Numbered from the stretch's first letter, positions 1 to 9,425 are shown. The stretch: 53,503 nt of DNA from Chloroflexi bacterium CFX6 (GCA_030263595.1 SZPG01000011.1:1-53503), one strand, 5' to 3'. Notes: a model not told the origin generated them from the sequence alone. Program-made: numbers and translations.

Positions 1-1509
1 ATGGCGAAGGAAAAGTTTGACAGAAGCAAACCGCATCTGAACGTGGGGACGATGGGGCACATTGACCACGGCAAGACGACGCTGACAGCAGCGATCACGA
101 AGGTGGCGGCGATGATGGGGCAGGCGGAGTTCAAAGCCTACGACCAGATTGACAACGCGCCGGAAGAGAAGGCGCGCGGGATCACGATCAACATCGCGCA
201 CGTGGAATACCAGACCGCCAAGCGGCACTACGCGCACGTGGACATGCCGGGGCACCGCGACTACATCAAGAACATGATCACAGGTGCGGCGCAGGTGGAC
301 GGAGCGATCCTGGTGGTGGCAGCGCCGGATGGTCCGATGCCGCAGACGCACGAACATGTGCTTTTGGCGCGCCAGGTGGAAGTGCCGAGTATTGTGGTGT
401 TTTTGAACAAAGTGGATATGATGGACGACCCGGAACTGCTGGAACTGGTGGAGCTGGAGCTGCGCGAACTGCTCAACAAGCAGGGTTTTCCGGGCGACAC
501 AACGCCGATCGTGCGCGGGAGCGCCAAGCAGGCGCTGGACAGCGCCTCGACCGATCCGAACGCGCCGGAGTATGCGCCGATCCGCGAGTTGCTGCGGGTG
601 ATTGACGAATACATCCCGGAGCCGAAGCGTGACATCGAAAAGCCGTTCATGATGAGCGTGGAAGACGTGTTCTCGATCAAGGGACGCGGAACGGTGGTGA
701 CGGGGCGCATTGACCGCGGGGTGATCAAAGTGGGCGAGCCGGTCGAGATCGTGGGCTTGCGCGAGACGAAGAGTTCGGTGGTGACGGGCGTGGAGATGTT
801 CCACAAGCAGCTGGACGAAGGCATGGCAGGCGACAACGTGGGGCTGCTGCTGCGCGGCATCGAACGCGAGGACGTGGAACGCGGGCAGGTGCTGGCGAAG
901 CCGAAGAGCATCACGCCGCACAAGAAGTTCCTGGCGGAAGTGTACGTGTTGAAGAAGGAAGAGGGCGGGCGGCACAAGGCGTTCTTCAGCGGGTATCGTC
1001 CGCAGTTCTACATTCGCACGATGGACGTGACGGGCGACATCAAGCTGCCGGAGGGCGTGGAGATGGTGATGCCGGGCGACAACGTGAACATGACGGTGGA
1101 ACTGATCGTGCCGGTGGCGTTGGAGCAGGGTTCGAAGTTCGCCATCCGCGAAGGCGGTCTGACCGTCGGCGCTGGGGTCGTCACCAAAATCCTCGAATAT
1201 ATGGCTAAACAGAAAATCCGCATCCGCCTCAAGGCTTACGACCATCGCGTACTCGACCAGTCCGCGAAGCGCATTGTCGAAACCGCCGAACGCACGGGCG
1301 CCCATGTGGTGGGGCCCGTACCCTTGCCAAGCAAGACGGAACGCTATACAATACGGCGCTCGACTTTCATTGACAAGGACTCTCACGAGCACTTCGAGAT
1401 CCGCACGCACAACCGTTTGATTGACGTTTTGGATCCCGATTCCAAAACCATTGACATGTTGATGCGTTTGAACCTGCCCGCAGGCGTTGATATCGAGATC
1501 AAAATTTAA
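1..1509 (+). CDS. tuf-rpsJ: Elongation factor Tu fused in frame to ribosomal protein S10
   Basis: Residues 1-400 are a full-length EF-Tu, the GTPase that delivers aminoacyl-tRNA to the ribosome. G1 is GHIDHGKT (19-26), G3 is DMPGHRDY (81-88) and G4 is NKVD (136-139). Arg86 replaces the usual Ala, as in archaeal/eukaryotic EF-1A. EF-Tu normally ends at ...[10 protein letters not shown]; here it runs through Tyr400 into Met401, which begins a complete 102-residue S10 ([16 protein letters not shown]...). No stop codon and no Shine-Dalgarno separate the two. Codon style changes near position 1138, from G-ending codons (gcg, gtg, aag) to the C-ending style of the downstream ribosomal genes. The fusion may be real, may come from a single-base deletion in a stop codon, or may be a sequencing or assembly error. 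The two protein identities are certain. Confidence 0.93.
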   Translation: MAKEKFDRSKPHLNVGTMGHIDHGKTTLTAAITKVAAMMGQAEFKAYDQIDNAPEEKARGITINIAHVEYQTAKRHYAHVDMPGHRDYIKNMITGAAQVDGAILVVAAPDGPMPQTHEHVLLARQVEVPSIVVFLNKVDMMDDPELLELVELELRELLNKQGFPGDTTPIVRGSAKQALDSASTDPNAPEYAPIRELLRVIDEYIPEPKRDIEKPFMMSVEDVFSIKGRGTVVTGRIDRGVIKVGEPVEIVGLRETKSSVVTGVEMFHKQLDEGMAGDNVGLLLRGIEREDVERGQVLAKPKSITPHKKFLAEVYVLKKEEGGRHKAFFSGYRPQFYIRTMDVTGDIKLPEGVEMVMPGDNVNMTVELIVPVALEQGSKFAIREGGLTVGAGVVTKILEYMAKQKIRIRLKAYDHRVLDQSAKRIVETAERTGAHVVGPVPLPSKTERYTIRRSTFIDKDSHEHFEIRTHNRLIDVLDPDSKTIDMLMRLNLPAGVDIEIKI

Positions 1510-1513
1510 CCGG

Positions 1514-1683
1514 GCAGTCTCGCAGCCGTTCTGAGGAACAGACCGGGCGGCGAAGAGACTGCGCGGCGGAGCAAGAGACAGCGTAAGAGTTGATCTGGGC
1601 GCGAATCAAAATGATGCGCCTCCCACGTCCACTGACTGCGCTGCACGGAGATGATGCGGCTGATGCCCCAGCTGGCAGTCTCG
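1514..1683 (+). promoter_or_regulatory. Candidate structured leader upstream of rplC with alternative pairings
   Basis: This 200-nt gap is unusually long for the operon. The 10-mer GGCAGTCTCG occurs at 1513-1522 and again at 1674-1683, and its core complement GAGACTGC lies at 1555-1562. The central segment can therefore pair with either the first copy (closing a nested hairpin with GCCG/CGGC at 1525-1528/1548-1551 and GTTC/GAAC at 1528-1531/1536-1539) or the second copy just before the rplC ribosome binding site. A further GGCGC/GCGCC hairpin lies around 1598-1620. Such geometry suits an autoregulatory ribosomal protein leader, but the ligand is unknown. Confidence 0.45.
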
Positions 1684-1712
1684 TCAATACATTCTAAAGG
1701 AGAAAATTGAGC

Positions 1713-2345
1713 ATGTTGAAAGGGCTGATTGGACGGAAGATCGGCATGACCCAGATCTTCGATGAGCAAGGCGTTGCCTATGCGGTGACGCTCATCGAAG
1801 CTGGGCCATGTTACGTTACCCAGGTCCGCGCTGCTGAAAAGGAGGGGTATTCGGCGGTGCAGCTGGGCTATGGCGAAGTGAACCCCAAGCGCCTCACCAA
1901 TGGTCAGTTGGGACACTTGAAAGCCAATGAGATTCCCCCCCTGCGATTCCTGCGCGAATTTCGCGCCAAGAACCATGGATTGAACGTCGGCGACAAAGTA
2001 ACCGTTGCAGACGCTTTTTCCGTTGGTGAGCGCGTGGATGTGATCGGCATCAGCAAGGGGAAGGGCTTTGCCGGCGGCGTGAAGCGCTATCACTTCCACG
2101 GCATGAACGCCACGCACGGCACCTCCGACCGCAACCGCGCTCCCGGTTCGCGCAGTTCCGGCACCACGCCGGGGCGCGTGTACAAAGGCTCGCGCGGCGC
2201 CGGTCACATGGGTGTGGATCGCGTGACCGTGCAGAACATCAAAGTGGTGATGGTGGATGCCGAACGCAACCTGATTGCCATCAACGGCGCGGTTCCCGGC
2301 GGCAAGGGTAGTCTCGTCATGATCAAGGAGTCGCGCAAGCAGTAG
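1713..2345 (+). CDS. rplC: 50S ribosomal protein L3
   Basis: L3 is an early-assembly 50S protein that binds the 3' end of 23S rRNA near the peptidyl transferase centre. The start MLKGLIGRKIGMTQIF matches the family, and the central RYHFHGMNATHGTSDRNRAPGS region is the conserved RNA-binding loop. About 210 residues is normal. I chose ATG 1713 (AGGAG 10 nt upstream) over TTG 1707 (AGGAG only 4 nt upstream), which would add two residues. It is the first gene after the candidate leader and is followed 29 nt later by rplD. Confidence 0.95.
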   Translation: MLKGLIGRKIGMTQIFDEQGVAYAVTLIEAGPCYVTQVRAAEKEGYSAVQLGYGEVNPKRLTNGQLGHLKANEIPPLRFLREFRAKNHGLNVGDKVTVADAFSVGERVDVIGISKGKGFAGGVKRYHFHGMNATHGTSDRNRAPGSRSSGTTPGRVYKGSRGAGHMGVDRVTVQNIKVVMVDAERNLIAINGAVPGGKGSLVMIKESRKQ

Positions 2346-2374
2346 GCGCGCAGGAAACGGGAGCCAGATTAACC

Positions 2375-3004
2375 ATGAAAGTAGATGTTCTTGATTTGAA
2401 GGGCAACAAAGTCCGCGAGGTGGAACTTCCCGCCGCGCTCTTTGAAGCCCCTGTAAATGTAGACTTGATGCACCAGGCTTACGTGCGTCAGATGGCGAAC
2501 GCCCGCCTCGGCACCCACGACACGAAGGTCCGTTCCGAAGTTGCGGGCGGAGGACGAAAGCCGTGGAAACAGAAAGGAACCGGCCGCGCCCGCCAGGGGT
2601 CCAGACGTGCGGCGCAATGGGTTGGCGGCGGACGCATCCACACCCCGCATCCCCGCAGTTACGAACAGCGCATGCCCAAGAAGATGCGCCAGGCGGCGCT
2701 TCGTTCCGCGCTGTCTGTCAAGGCAGCCGAAGCCTCCATTGTTGTTGTGGATGAACTCAACATCGAGGAACCCAAGACCCGCCTGATGGCGGACGCGCTG
2801 GGCAAGCTCGTCGGCAGTTCCACCGCGCTGGTGCTGATGCCCGTCAAGGATCAGAATTACGAAACCGTGATGCGCTGTGCCAACAACATCGAGAGCGCCA
2901 AGGTCCTGCTCGCCAGTTACCTGAATGTGCGCGACGTCCTCAATTTCGAAAAAGTTGTCTTGCCGGTCAAGACAATTGATGCGCTGGTGGCGCAATTTGG
3001 ATAG
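2375..3004 (+). CDS. rplD: 50S ribosomal protein L4
   Basis: L4 lines the peptide exit tunnel with its extended loop. That loop is visible as GGGRKPWKQKGTGRARQGS (about residues 58-76), followed by the conserved GGG-IHTPHPRSY segment. At 209 residues it is full length. In Escherichia coli L4 is the repressor of its own operon through an S10 leader, so it is a plausible effector for the structured element upstream of rplC here, although the structures do not look alike. Confidence 0.95.
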   Translation: MKVDVLDLKGNKVREVELPAALFEAPVNVDLMHQAYVRQMANARLGTHDTKVRSEVAGGGRKPWKQKGTGRARQGSRRAAQWVGGGRIHTPHPRSYEQRMPKKMRQAALRSALSVKAAEASIVVVDELNIEEPKTRLMADALGKLVGSSTALVLMPVKDQNYETVMRCANNIESAKVLLASYLNVRDVLNFEKVVLPVKTIDALVAQFG

Positions 3005-3013
3005 GAGAGAGAC

Positions 3014-3319
3014 ATGACGACTTTATATGATGTCCTCGTCCGCCCGCTGGTGACCGAAAAATCCAGCTTCCAGTCCGGCAAGTTGAGCCAGTACGTTTTT
3101 GTCGTGCGGGATGACGCAACCCGCACTTCCGTCAAGGATGCCATCGAAACGTTGTTCGACGTGACCGTGGCGCGCGTGAACATTCTCAACGTCCCTGGAA
3201 AACGCGGACGCCGCGGGCGATCCCGCCGGTTGGTGGTTCGCCGCCCCGCCTATAAAAAGGCAGTTGTTACCCTTGCCGAGGGAAGCAAACCCCTCGAGAT
3301 CTTTGAAGGGGTGCAGTAA
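3014..3319 (+). CDS. rplW: 50S ribosomal protein L23
   Basis: L23 sits at the tunnel exit and is the docking site for trigger factor and SRP. The family signature is clear: [13 protein letters not shown] at residues 7-19, then [30 protein letters not shown]. Length (101 aa) is typical. Its TAA stop shares one base with the ATG of rplB, so the two are likely translationally coupled. Confidence 0.95.
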   Translation: MTTLYDVLVRPLVTEKSSFQSGKLSQYVFVVRDDATRTSVKDAIETLFDVTVARVNILNVPGKRGRRGRSRRLVVRRPAYKKAVVTLAEGSKPLEIFEGVQ

Positions 3320-4155
3320 TGGCAGTTAAAAAGTACAAACCAGTAACCCCCGGCATGCGCGGCATGACCGGCTACACCTTTGAGGAAATCACAAAGACCG
3401 CGCCTGAGCGTTCTTTGCTGGTGATCAAGAAGAAAAGCGGCGGCCGCAATGCCCATGGGCGTGTGACCGTCCGGCATCGCGGCGGCGGGGCGCGCCGTTA
3501 CATCCGCGTGGTGGATTTCAAACGCGAGAAGCACGGCGTTCCCGCAAAGGTTGCGGCGATTGAGTACGATCCCAACCGCACCGCGCGCCTTGCCCTGCTC
3601 CACTATGCGGACGGCGAAAAACGCTATATCGTCTCGCCGCTGGATTTGAAGGTTGGCGACACGGTCATGTCCGGTCCCAACGCCGAAATCCGCTCCGGCA
3701 ACTCTCTGCCGATCAGCAACATCCCCGTTGGTACGCTGATTCACAACATTGAGATGAAACCCGGCAGGGGCGGACAACTCGTCCGTTCGGCGGGAGGCGC
3801 GGCGCAATTGCTCGCCAAGGAAGGCGACTTTGCCCAGATCCGCATGCCTTCGGGCGAAGTGCGCCTCATCCACCAGGTGTGTTACGCAACCATCGGTCAG
3901 GTGGGCAACCTCGACCACGGCAACATCAAACTCGGCAAAGCCGGGCGCAAACGCCACCTGGGGATTCGCCCCACCGTGCGCGGTACTGCAATGAGCCCGC
4001 GCGACCATCCACATGGCGGCGGTGAGGGACGCCAGCCGGTCGGTCTGCCCGGTCCGAAGAGCCCGTGGGGCAAGCCCACGCTGGGCAAGAAGACCCGCCT
4101 GAACAAGAAGACGGATCAGTACATTGTGCGTCGTCGCAGCAAGACGAGCCGCTAG
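3319..4155 (+). CDS. rplB: 50S ribosomal protein L2
   Basis: L2 is needed for subunit association and peptidyl transferase activity. The protein starts [18 protein letters not shown] and contains [28 protein letters not shown] and the C-terminal [18 protein letters not shown] motif with the functionally important histidine. The length of 278 aa is normal. The start codon overlaps the rplW stop, and rpsS follows after 18 nt. Confidence 0.96.
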   Translation: MAVKKYKPVTPGMRGMTGYTFEEITKTAPERSLLVIKKKSGGRNAHGRVTVRHRGGGARRYIRVVDFKREKHGVPAKVAAIEYDPNRTARLALLHYADGEKRYIVSPLDLKVGDTVMSGPNAEIRSGNSLPISNIPVGTLIHNIEMKPGRGGQLVRSAGGAAQLLAKEGDFAQIRMPSGEVRLIHQVCYATIGQVGNLDHGNIKLGKAGRKRHLGIRPTVRGTAMSPRDHPHGGGEGRQPVGLPGPKSPWGKPTLGKKTRLNKKTDQYIVRRRSKTSR

Positions 4156-4173
4156 CAGATGAGGTAAGTAACC

Positions 4174-4446
4174 ATGTCACGATCATTGAAAAAGGGTCCC
4201 TACATTGAGCCGAAACTGCTCAAGCGTATCGAGACCATGAACCAGAAAAAAGAGAAGAAGGTGATCCGCACCTGGAGCCGCGCCTCTGTGATCTTCCCCC
4301 AGATGGTGGGACACACGATCGCGGTTCACGACGGACGCCGCCACGTGCCGATCTACATTACCGAGAACATGGTCGGTCATCGGCTGGGCGAATTCGCCCC
4401 GACACGCACGTTCCGCGGTCACCAGACCAGCGAGAAAGCCGCGTAG
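4174..4446 (+). CDS. rpsS: 30S ribosomal protein S19
   Basis: S19 is a 30S head protein that forms a pair with S13 and contacts the A-site tRNA. The sequence [20 protein letters not shown], followed by [29 protein letters not shown] and a [18 protein letters not shown] end, is the full family pattern. At 90 aa it is complete. It lies in the canonical rplB-rpsS-rplV order. Confidence 0.95.
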   Translation: MSRSLKKGPYIEPKLLKRIETMNQKKEKKVIRTWSRASVIFPQMVGHTIAVHDGRRHVPIYITENMVGHRLGEFAPTRTFRGHQTSEKAA

Positions 4447-4457
4447 GAGCTTGAGAG

Positions 4458-4799
4458 ATGAGCGATATTCACGCAAAAGTTCGTTTTCTCCCTCAGTCCG
4501 CGCAAAAGGTGCGCGCCGTGATTGACCTGGTGCGCGGCAAACGCGCCGACGAAGCGCTGGAGATTTTGCGCTTCGTGAACAAGCGCGCCGCGCTGCCCGT
4601 GCGCAAGCTGGTTGCCTCCGCCGTGGCAAACGCCGAGGAGAATTTCGGCGTCAGCCGCGAAGACCTGTATGTCGCCAAAATCACGGCAGACGAAGCCCCA
4701 ACCCGCAAGTGGAGACGCTTCGGCGCTCGTGGTCGTTTCAAGCCGATATTGCGCCGCAGTTCACACGTCACAGTGGTGCTGCGCGAGCGTGGAGCATAA
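4458..4799 (+). CDS. rplV: 50S ribosomal protein L22
   Basis: L22 lines the exit tunnel with a long beta-hairpin. The N-terminal part (AKVRFLPQSAQKVRAVIDLVRGKRADEAL) and the C-terminal hairpin (DEAPTRKWRRFGARGRFKPILRRSSHVTVVL) are both conserved. The 113-aa length matches the family. The gene starts 11 nt after rpsS, and rpsC follows after 27 nt with its own AAGGAG. Confidence 0.95.
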   Translation: MSDIHAKVRFLPQSAQKVRAVIDLVRGKRADEALEILRFVNKRAALPVRKLVASAVANAEENFGVSREDLYVAKITADEAPTRKWRRFGARGRFKPILRRSSHVTVVLRERGA

Positions 4800-4826
4800 T
4801 CCCGATACGGGATAAGGAGAAATTTT

Positions 4827-5576
4827 ATGGGTCGTAAAGTACATCCCATTGGTTTTCGTCTGGGAATCAACCAGCCCTGGGGCAGTCGTTGGTTTGCAGA
4901 GGGAAGCACCTATCGTCAGCAGCTGCACCAGGATTTTGCCATTCGCAATCTCCTGCTCGGAAATCTTTCCAAGGGCGGCGCCGCCGCGAACGAGAAGGTC
5001 CGCATTTTGCGCAAGGAACTGCCCGACGCCGTCCGCGACGGCAAGGCGGGCGTCTCCCGTGTGGACGTGGAACGCACCCCCGGCAAGATTCGCATTGCCA
5101 TTCACACCGCCAAGCCCGGCATCCTGATCGGACGCAAGGGCGAAGGAGTGAAGAAAATTCGCGCTGCGCTCGAAACGCTGGTCGGCAAGAAGATCGAATT
5201 GGATATCAAGGAAATTTCCTCCCCCGATACCGATGCGAAACTCGTCGCCGCGAACATCGCAGACCAGCTGGAACGCCGCATCGCCTACCGCCGCGCCATG
5301 AAACGCGCCATTCAGCAAGCCATGAAACAGGGCGCGGAGGGAATCAAGATTTTGGTCGGCGGACGCCTTGGCGGGGCGGAAATGTCCCGCGATGTGTGGC
5401 TGCGCGAGGGCCGCGTACCGCTTCAGACCCTGCGCGCCAACCTGGACTTCGCCACCGATGAAGCCCTGACCACGTACGGTCAGATCGGCGTCAAGGTCTG
5501 GATTTACAAGGGCGAAGCCACCCCTGAAGTGGAAGAAAAAGCCGAAGCGACGGAAGGCGTGTATGTTAGTGAATAG
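4827..5576 (+). CDS. rpsC: 30S ribosomal protein S3
   Basis: S3 forms part of the mRNA entry channel. The start [20 protein letters not shown], the type II KH domain around [27 protein letters not shown] (about residues 90-116) and the C-terminal [31 protein letters not shown] block are clear. Length is 249 aa. The TAG stop lies within the first unit of a heptameric repeat tract that fills the gap to rplP. Confidence 0.95.
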   Translation: MGRKVHPIGFRLGINQPWGSRWFAEGSTYRQQLHQDFAIRNLLLGNLSKGGAAANEKVRILRKELPDAVRDGKAGVSRVDVERTPGKIRIAIHTAKPGILIGRKGEGVKKIRAALETLVGKKIELDIKEISSPDTDAKLVAANIADQLERRIAYRRAMKRAIQQAMKQGAEGIKILVGGRLGGAEMSRDVWLREGRVPLQTLRANLDFATDEALTTYGQIGVKVWIYKGEATPEVEEKAEATEGVYVSE

Positions 5577-5640
5577 AGAGAAGAATAGAGAATAAAAGGA
5601 CCTTTTACCATTCTCTGCTCTCTAAGATCTACTCTCTATC
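5574..5640 (+). repeat. Heptameric repeat tract forming a hairpin between rpsC and rplP
   Basis: Units of seven bases can be read in both halves: TAGAGAG AAGAATA GAGAATA, then TTCTCTG CTCTCTA AGATCTA CTCTCTA. The two halves are complementary, so the transcript can fold into an AU-rich hairpin around AAAAGGACCTTTT. The first unit supplies the rpsC stop codon. It might slow or terminate transcription, but the downstream gene is an essential part of the same operon. Confidence 0.7.
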
Positions 5641-5656
5641 ACCTGGAGTAATGACT

Positions 5657-6076
5657 ATGTTGATGCCAAAACGTGTTAAATGGCGCAAGCAGATGCGCGG
5701 TCGTATGAAGGGCAAGGCTCTCCGCGGCGCGGAAGTCTCCTTCGGCGACTTCGGTTTGCAGGCGCTGGAACCGGGCTGGATCACAGCCCGGCAAATCGAA
5801 GCGGCCCGCCGCTCGATCGTTCGTGAAATGAAACGCCGCGGAAAGGTTTGGATCCGCATTTTCCCCGCCAAGCCTTTTACGCACAAGCCGCCCGAGACCC
5901 GCATGGGCTCCGGCAAGGGCAATGTGGAATACTACGTGGCTGTCGTCAAGCCGGGCCGCATCATGTTCGAAGTTGGCGGTTTGTCTGAAGATGTGGCGGT
6001 GGCCGCCCTGAAGAGCGCCCAGTATAAATTCTCCATCAAGACCAAGGTTGTGGGCCGCCACGCAGGAGGAGAATAG
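5657..6076 (+). CDS. rplP: 50S ribosomal protein L16
   Basis: L16 helps organise the A-site of the 50S subunit. [19 protein letters not shown] is the usual N-terminus, and KTRWGSG-like [25 protein letters not shown] is the conserved core. I chose ATG 5657 because CTGGAG lies 8 nt upstream; the in-frame ATG at 5651 is only 2 nt from that site. The length of 139 aa is typical. rpmC follows almost immediately. Confidence 0.94.
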   Translation: MLMPKRVKWRKQMRGRMKGKALRGAEVSFGDFGLQALEPGWITARQIEAARRSIVREMKRRGKVWIRIFPAKPFTHKPPETRMGSGKGNVEYYVAVVKPGRIMFEVGGLSEDVAVAALKSAQYKFSIKTKVVGRHAGGE

Positions 6077-6078
6077 AA

Positions 6079-6300
6079 ATGAAGGCAATGAAAGCCGAAG
6101 AAATTCGTAAACTGGCGTCCGAGGAAATCCGCACGAAGATCGCAGACGCGCGTGACGAATTGATGCGCCTGCGCTTCCAGCAGGTCACCGGTCAATTGAC
6201 GGATACCAGCCGCCTGAACCTGTTGCGCAAGGACATCGCCCGCATGGAAACCATTCTGCGCGAACTCGAACGCGCCGCTGTTGTGGAAGGTGCAAAATGA
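6079..6300 (+). CDS. rpmC: 50S ribosomal protein L29
   Basis: L29 is a small two-helix protein next to L23 at the tunnel exit. [17 protein letters not shown]...[15 protein letters not shown]...[13 protein letters not shown] is the family pattern. Its length of 73 aa is within range. Its TGA stop overlaps the ATG of rpsQ (ATGA), implying coupled translation. Confidence 0.93.
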   Translation: MKAMKAEEIRKLASEEIRTKIADARDELMRLRFQQVTGQLTDTSRLNLLRKDIARMETILRELERAAVVEGAK

Positions 6301-6569
6301 ACAATCGTCGCCGCATGACTGGCGTAGTAACCAGCAATAAAATGACCAAAACGGTCGTGGTGGAGATCACCCGCAAGTTCCGCCACCCCCTGTACAAGAA
6401 GGTGGTGTATTCGAGCATGCGCGTGAAGGCTCACGACGAGATCGGCTGCCAGATCGGGGACGAGGTCCGTATCGTGGAGACCCGTCCGCTGTCCCGCGAG
6501 AAGCGCTGGGCGGTTGAAACCGTCGTCAAGCGTGAGACCCGCACCGCCGACCAGGGCGTGGGAGAGTAA
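6297..6569 (+). CDS. rpsQ: 30S ribosomal protein S17
   Basis: S17 is an OB-fold primary binder of 16S rRNA. The motif [32 protein letters not shown] and the later [20 protein letters not shown] are diagnostic. The 90-aa protein is complete. It overlaps rpmC by 4 nt, and rplN starts 3 nt after its stop. Confidence 0.94.
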   Translation: MNNRRRMTGVVTSNKMTKTVVVEITRKFRHPLYKKVVYSSMRVKAHDEIGCQIGDEVRIVETRPLSREKRWAVETVVKRETRTADQGVGE

Positions 6570-6572
6570 GCC

Positions 6573-6944
6573 ATGATCCAGCATGAATCACGATTGAAGG
6601 TCGCCGATAACACCGGCGCACGCGAACTGCTTGTCATCCACGTGCTGGGTGGCTCCAAGCGCAAATACGGCGCCATCGGCGACGTGGTGGTGGCAACCGT
6701 CAAAGCCGCCGCGCCGCAGGGCTCCGTGAAGAAGAGCGAAATTGTGAAAGCCGTCATTGTGCGCTGCACGAAGGAATGGCGCCGCGAAGACGGCTCGTAC
6801 ATTCGATTTGACGATAACGCCGCGGTCATTCTGGATGCAGACGGCGAAAACCCGCGGGGCACCCGCATCTTCGGTCCGGTGGCGCGCGAACTGCGCGACA
6901 TGGGCTACATGAAGATCGTGTCGCTTGCCCCGGAAGTGCTGTAG
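6573..6944 (+). CDS. rplN: 50S ribosomal protein L14
   Basis: L14 forms inter-subunit bridges. The protein reads [30 protein letters not shown] at its start and later [17 protein letters not shown], both highly conserved. Length is 123 aa, as expected. It starts 3 nt after the rpsQ stop, and rplX follows 9 nt later. Confidence 0.95.
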   Translation: MIQHESRLKVADNTGARELLVIHVLGGSKRKYGAIGDVVVATVKAAAPQGSVKKSEIVKAVIVRCTKEWRREDGSYIRFDDNAAVILDADGENPRGTRIFGPVARELRDMGYMKIVSLAPEVL

Positions 6945-6953
6945 GAGCTGGGA

Positions 6954-7283
6954 ATGAAGGTCAAGATTCGAAAAGGTGATACGGTCGAAGTAATCAGCGG
7001 CCGTCTCGAAGATAAAGGCAAACGCGGCGAGGTCATCAACGTGCTTCTGGACGAACGCCGTATTGTGGTTCAGGGCGTGAACATCCGCACCAAGCATCAA
7101 AAGCAGGTGCAGGCTGGGAACCGCCAGATGAACCCGGGACGTGTCCAGTTCGAGGGTCCGATTGACATCTCGAACGTGATGCTCGTCTGCCCGAAGTGCA
7201 ACGAAGCCACGCGCGTCGGCGTCCAGCGGGACGAGGAAGGCGCGCATCGCGTATGCAAGAATTGCGAAACCGCAATTGACTAG
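6954..7283 (+). CDS. rplX: 50S ribosomal protein L24
   Basis: L24 initiates 50S assembly. The KOW motif is at the N-terminus (IRKGDTVEVISGRLEDKGKRGEVINV), followed by VQGVNIRTKHQKQ. The C-terminus carries CPKC and CKNC pairs, a zinc-ribbon-like extension seen in many non-proteobacterial L24 proteins. Length is 109 aa. Confidence 0.94.
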   Translation: MKVKIRKGDTVEVISGRLEDKGKRGEVINVLLDERRIVVQGVNIRTKHQKQVQAGNRQMNPGRVQFEGPIDISNVMLVCPKCNEATRVGVQRDEEGAHRVCKNCETAID

Positions 7284-7301
7284 CCTGTGGAGCAGATGAA
7301 G

Positions 7302-7853
7302 ATGAACAAATTGCAGGAACGCTATAAAAACGAAATAACCCCGGCTTTGCTCAAGGCATTCGGTTTCAAGAACGTGATGCAGGTCCCGCGTCTGGAAAAG
7401 ATCGTTGTGAACATCGGTCTCGGCGAGGCGCTGGATAACCCCAAGGCGCTCGAGTCTGCCGTGAGCGACCTGATGCAGGTCACCGGGCAGAAACCCGTCC
7501 AGACCAAGGCGCGCAAGAGCATTGCAAACTTCAAGCTGCGCGAAGGACGCCTGATCGGCACCAAAGTGACCCTGCGCGGACCCCGCATGTGGGCATTCCT
7601 GGACCGCCTGGTCAACATCGCCCTGCCGCGCGTGCGCGACTTTCGCGGTGTTTCCGCCAATGCCTTCGACGGACGCGGGAATTACACGCTCGGTCTCAAA
7701 GACCAGTTGGTCTTCCCCGAGATCGAGTACGACAAGATTGACAAATTGCGCGGCATGGAAGTCACCATCGTGACGACCGCGAAGAACGACGACGAAGCGC
7801 GCGCTTTATTGAAAATGCTCGGAATGCCGTTCAGCGGCAAGAAGGAAGCTTAG
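7302..7853 (+). CDS. rplE: 50S ribosomal protein L5
   Basis: L5 binds 5S rRNA and contacts the P-site t[27 protein letters not shown] and the middle part ([47 protein letters not shown]) match the family. Several in-frame starts exist (GTG 7287, ATG 7296, ATG 7302). GGAG at 7289-7292 is 9 nt before 7302, which also gives the normal N-terminus, so I use 7302. Confidence 0.92.
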   Translation: MNKLQERYKNEITPALLKAFGFKNVMQVPRLEKIVVNIGLGEALDNPKALESAVSDLMQVTGQKPVQTKARKSIANFKLREGRLIGTKVTLRGPRMWAFLDRLVNIALPRVRDFRGVSANAFDGRGNYTLGLKDQLVFPEIEYDKIDKLRGMEVTIVTTAKNDDEARALLKMLGMPFSGKKEA

Positions 7854-7855
7854 TT

Positions 7856-8038
7856 ATGGCAAAGAAATGTATGCAATATCGTGAATTACGCCGCCGCCAC
7901 GCTGTGCAGGTGCGAAACCGCTGCCAGCGCTGCGGGCGTCCGCGCGGGTACATGCGCCGTTTCGGTCTATGCCGTATCTGCTTCCGCGAACTGGCGTTGA
8001 AGGGCAATATCCCCGGCGTCGTGAAGTCGTCCTGGTAG
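7856..8038 (+). CDS. rpsZ: 30S ribosomal protein S14, zinc-binding type Z
   Basis: This is the short (60 aa) C+ form of S14 in the 30S head. It holds the CxxC pairs CQRC and CRIC that bind zinc and the conserved [19 protein letters not shown] segment. It starts 2 nt after the rplE stop. The C+ form means that this gene depends on zinc rather than being a zinc-free paralogue. Confidence 0.95.
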   Translation: MAKKCMQYRELRRRHAVQVRNRCQRCGRPRGYMRRFGLCRICFRELALKGNIPGVVKSSW

Positions 8039-8056
8039 CCGGGTGGAGGTAGAGTC

Positions 8057-8470
8057 ATGTCATTCACTGATCCAATTGCTGATATGCTGACCCGCATCCG
8101 CAACGCCGTTATGGCGGGTCATGCCCAGGTTGCCATGCCCAACTCGAAAATGAAACTCGAGATCGCCAAGATTCTCAAGGAAGAGGGCTTTCTCGAGAAT
8201 TACGAAGTGGTGGACGGCGAACGCGAAGGGCAGAAGGTCCTGCGTTTGAAGATCAAATACGTCGGCGAGCGCCGTCAGCGCCGCGCGGTTCTCTCCGGTT
8301 TGGAGCGCATCAGCTCGCCGGGACGCCGCATCTACACCAAGAAGACGGATATCCCCTGGGTGCTTTCGGGAATTGGCGTTGCCATTCTCTCCACCCCCAA
8401 GGGCGTCATGACCGGCGCGCGCGCCCGACAGTTGGGCGTGGGCGGCGAGATCATCTGCAAGGTGTGGTAG
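8057..8470 (+). CDS. rpsH: 30S ribosomal protein S8
   Basis: S8 is a primary 16S rRNA binder and, in E. coli, the repressor of the spc operon. [41 protein letters not shown] and the C-terminal [22 protein letters not shown] are conserved. It is 137 aa, preceded by GGAGG. No S8-binding mimic was evident upstream of rplE. Confidence 0.95.
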   Translation: MSFTDPIADMLTRIRNAVMAGHAQVAMPNSKMKLEIAKILKEEGFLENYEVVDGEREGQKVLRLKIKYVGERRQRRAVLSGLERISSPGRRIYTKKTDIPWVLSGIGVAILSTPKGVMTGARARQLGVGGEIICKVW

Positions 8471-8480
8471 GAGGTTTATT

Positions 8481-9029
8481 GTGTCTCGCATTGGTCGTTT
8501 ACCTGTAGAAATCCCCAGCGGGGTGCAGGTGGAGCTGAATGGCTCCAAGGTCCGCGTGAAGGGACCGAAGGGCGAACTTCAACGGGAGTTTTCCAGCCTG
8601 ATCGGCATCGAAATGGAGAACAACCTTTTGAAGATTTCGCGCCGGTCGGATAATCCCGAAGAACGCGCCCTGCATGGAACCACCCGCGCCGTGCTCGCCA
8701 ACATGATTCACGGCGTGAGCAAGGGATTCGAAGTTGTGCTCGAAGTGGAAGGCGTGGGATACCGCGCCGAAATGGAAGGCAGCAAACTCGCCCTGTTCGT
8801 CGGTTATTCACACCCGGTCAAGATCGAACCCCCGGCGGGTGTGTCGTTTGAAACGGATGCGAAGACCCGCCAGATCAAGGTGAAGGGCTTCGATAAGGAA
8901 TTGGTCGGCCAGGTGGCTGCGAACATCCGCAAGGTGCGTCCGCCCGAGCCGTACCACGGCAAGGGTCTGCACTACCTCGGCGAGCGCATCCGCCGCAAGG
9001 CTGGCAAAGCCGGGAAAGGAGCCAAGTAA
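8481..9029 (+). CDS. rplF: 50S ribosomal protein L6
   Basis: L6 lies near the GTPase centre. It starts with GTG 8481, 5-10 nt after AGGAGGT, giving MSRIGRLPVEIPSGVQVEL. The C-terminal signature RPPEPYHGKGLHYLGERIRRKAGKAGK is intact. The length of 182 aa is typical of the family's two tandem domains. Confidence 0.94.
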   Translation: MSRIGRLPVEIPSGVQVELNGSKVRVKGPKGELQREFSSLIGIEMENNLLKISRRSDNPEERALHGTTRAVLANMIHGVSKGFEVVLEVEGVGYRAEMEGSKLALFVGYSHPVKIEPPAGVSFETDAKTRQIKVKGFDKELVGQVAANIRKVRPPEPYHGKGLHYLGERIRRKAGKAGKGAK

Positions 9030-9032
9030 TCC

Positions 9033-9398
9033 ATGGCTGGAAAGAGTCGCTCAGTCGCTCGCGAGCGCCGTCACGCGCGCGTTCGCAAGCATGTTTTTGG
9101 TACCCCCAACCGCCCGCGGTTGAATGTCTTCAAGAGCCTTACCGGCATTTACGCCCAGATCATTGACGATGTGGAAGGGAACACCCTCGTTTCCGCCTCC
9201 ACCGTGGATAAGGAACTGCGCGAAGCCATGAAGGGCTTGAAAAAGTCCGATCAAGCCAAAGCCGTCGGCAAGGCGATTGCCGAGCGCGCCAAGTCCAGAG
9301 GAATTTCCTCGGTGGTGTTCGACCGCGGCGGTTTCCGCTACATCGGACGCGTGAAAGCGCTGGCAGACGGCGCGCGTGAAGGCGGCCTGCAATTCTAG
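9033..9398 (+). CDS. rplR: 50S ribosomal protein L18
   Basis: L18 binds 5S rRNA together with L5. The arginine-rich start ([20 protein letters not shown]), followed by [20 protein letters not shown] and the C-terminal [28 protein letters not shown], identifies it. Length is 121 aa. It starts 3 nt after the rplF stop. Confidence 0.95.
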   Translation: MAGKSRSVARERRHARVRKHVFGTPNRPRLNVFKSLTGIYAQIIDDVEGNTLVSASTVDKELREAMKGLKKSDQAKAVGKAIAERAKSRGISSVVFDRGGFRYIGRVKALADGAREGGLQF

Positions 9399-9425
9399 CA
9401 GGGTCGTTACGACTTGGAGAACGAT

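Noticed and set aside
5574..5640. Factor-independent terminator between rpsC and rplP
   Set aside because: The hairpin is AU-rich with no downstream U-run and lies within an essential operon; it is better explained as a heptameric repeat tract.
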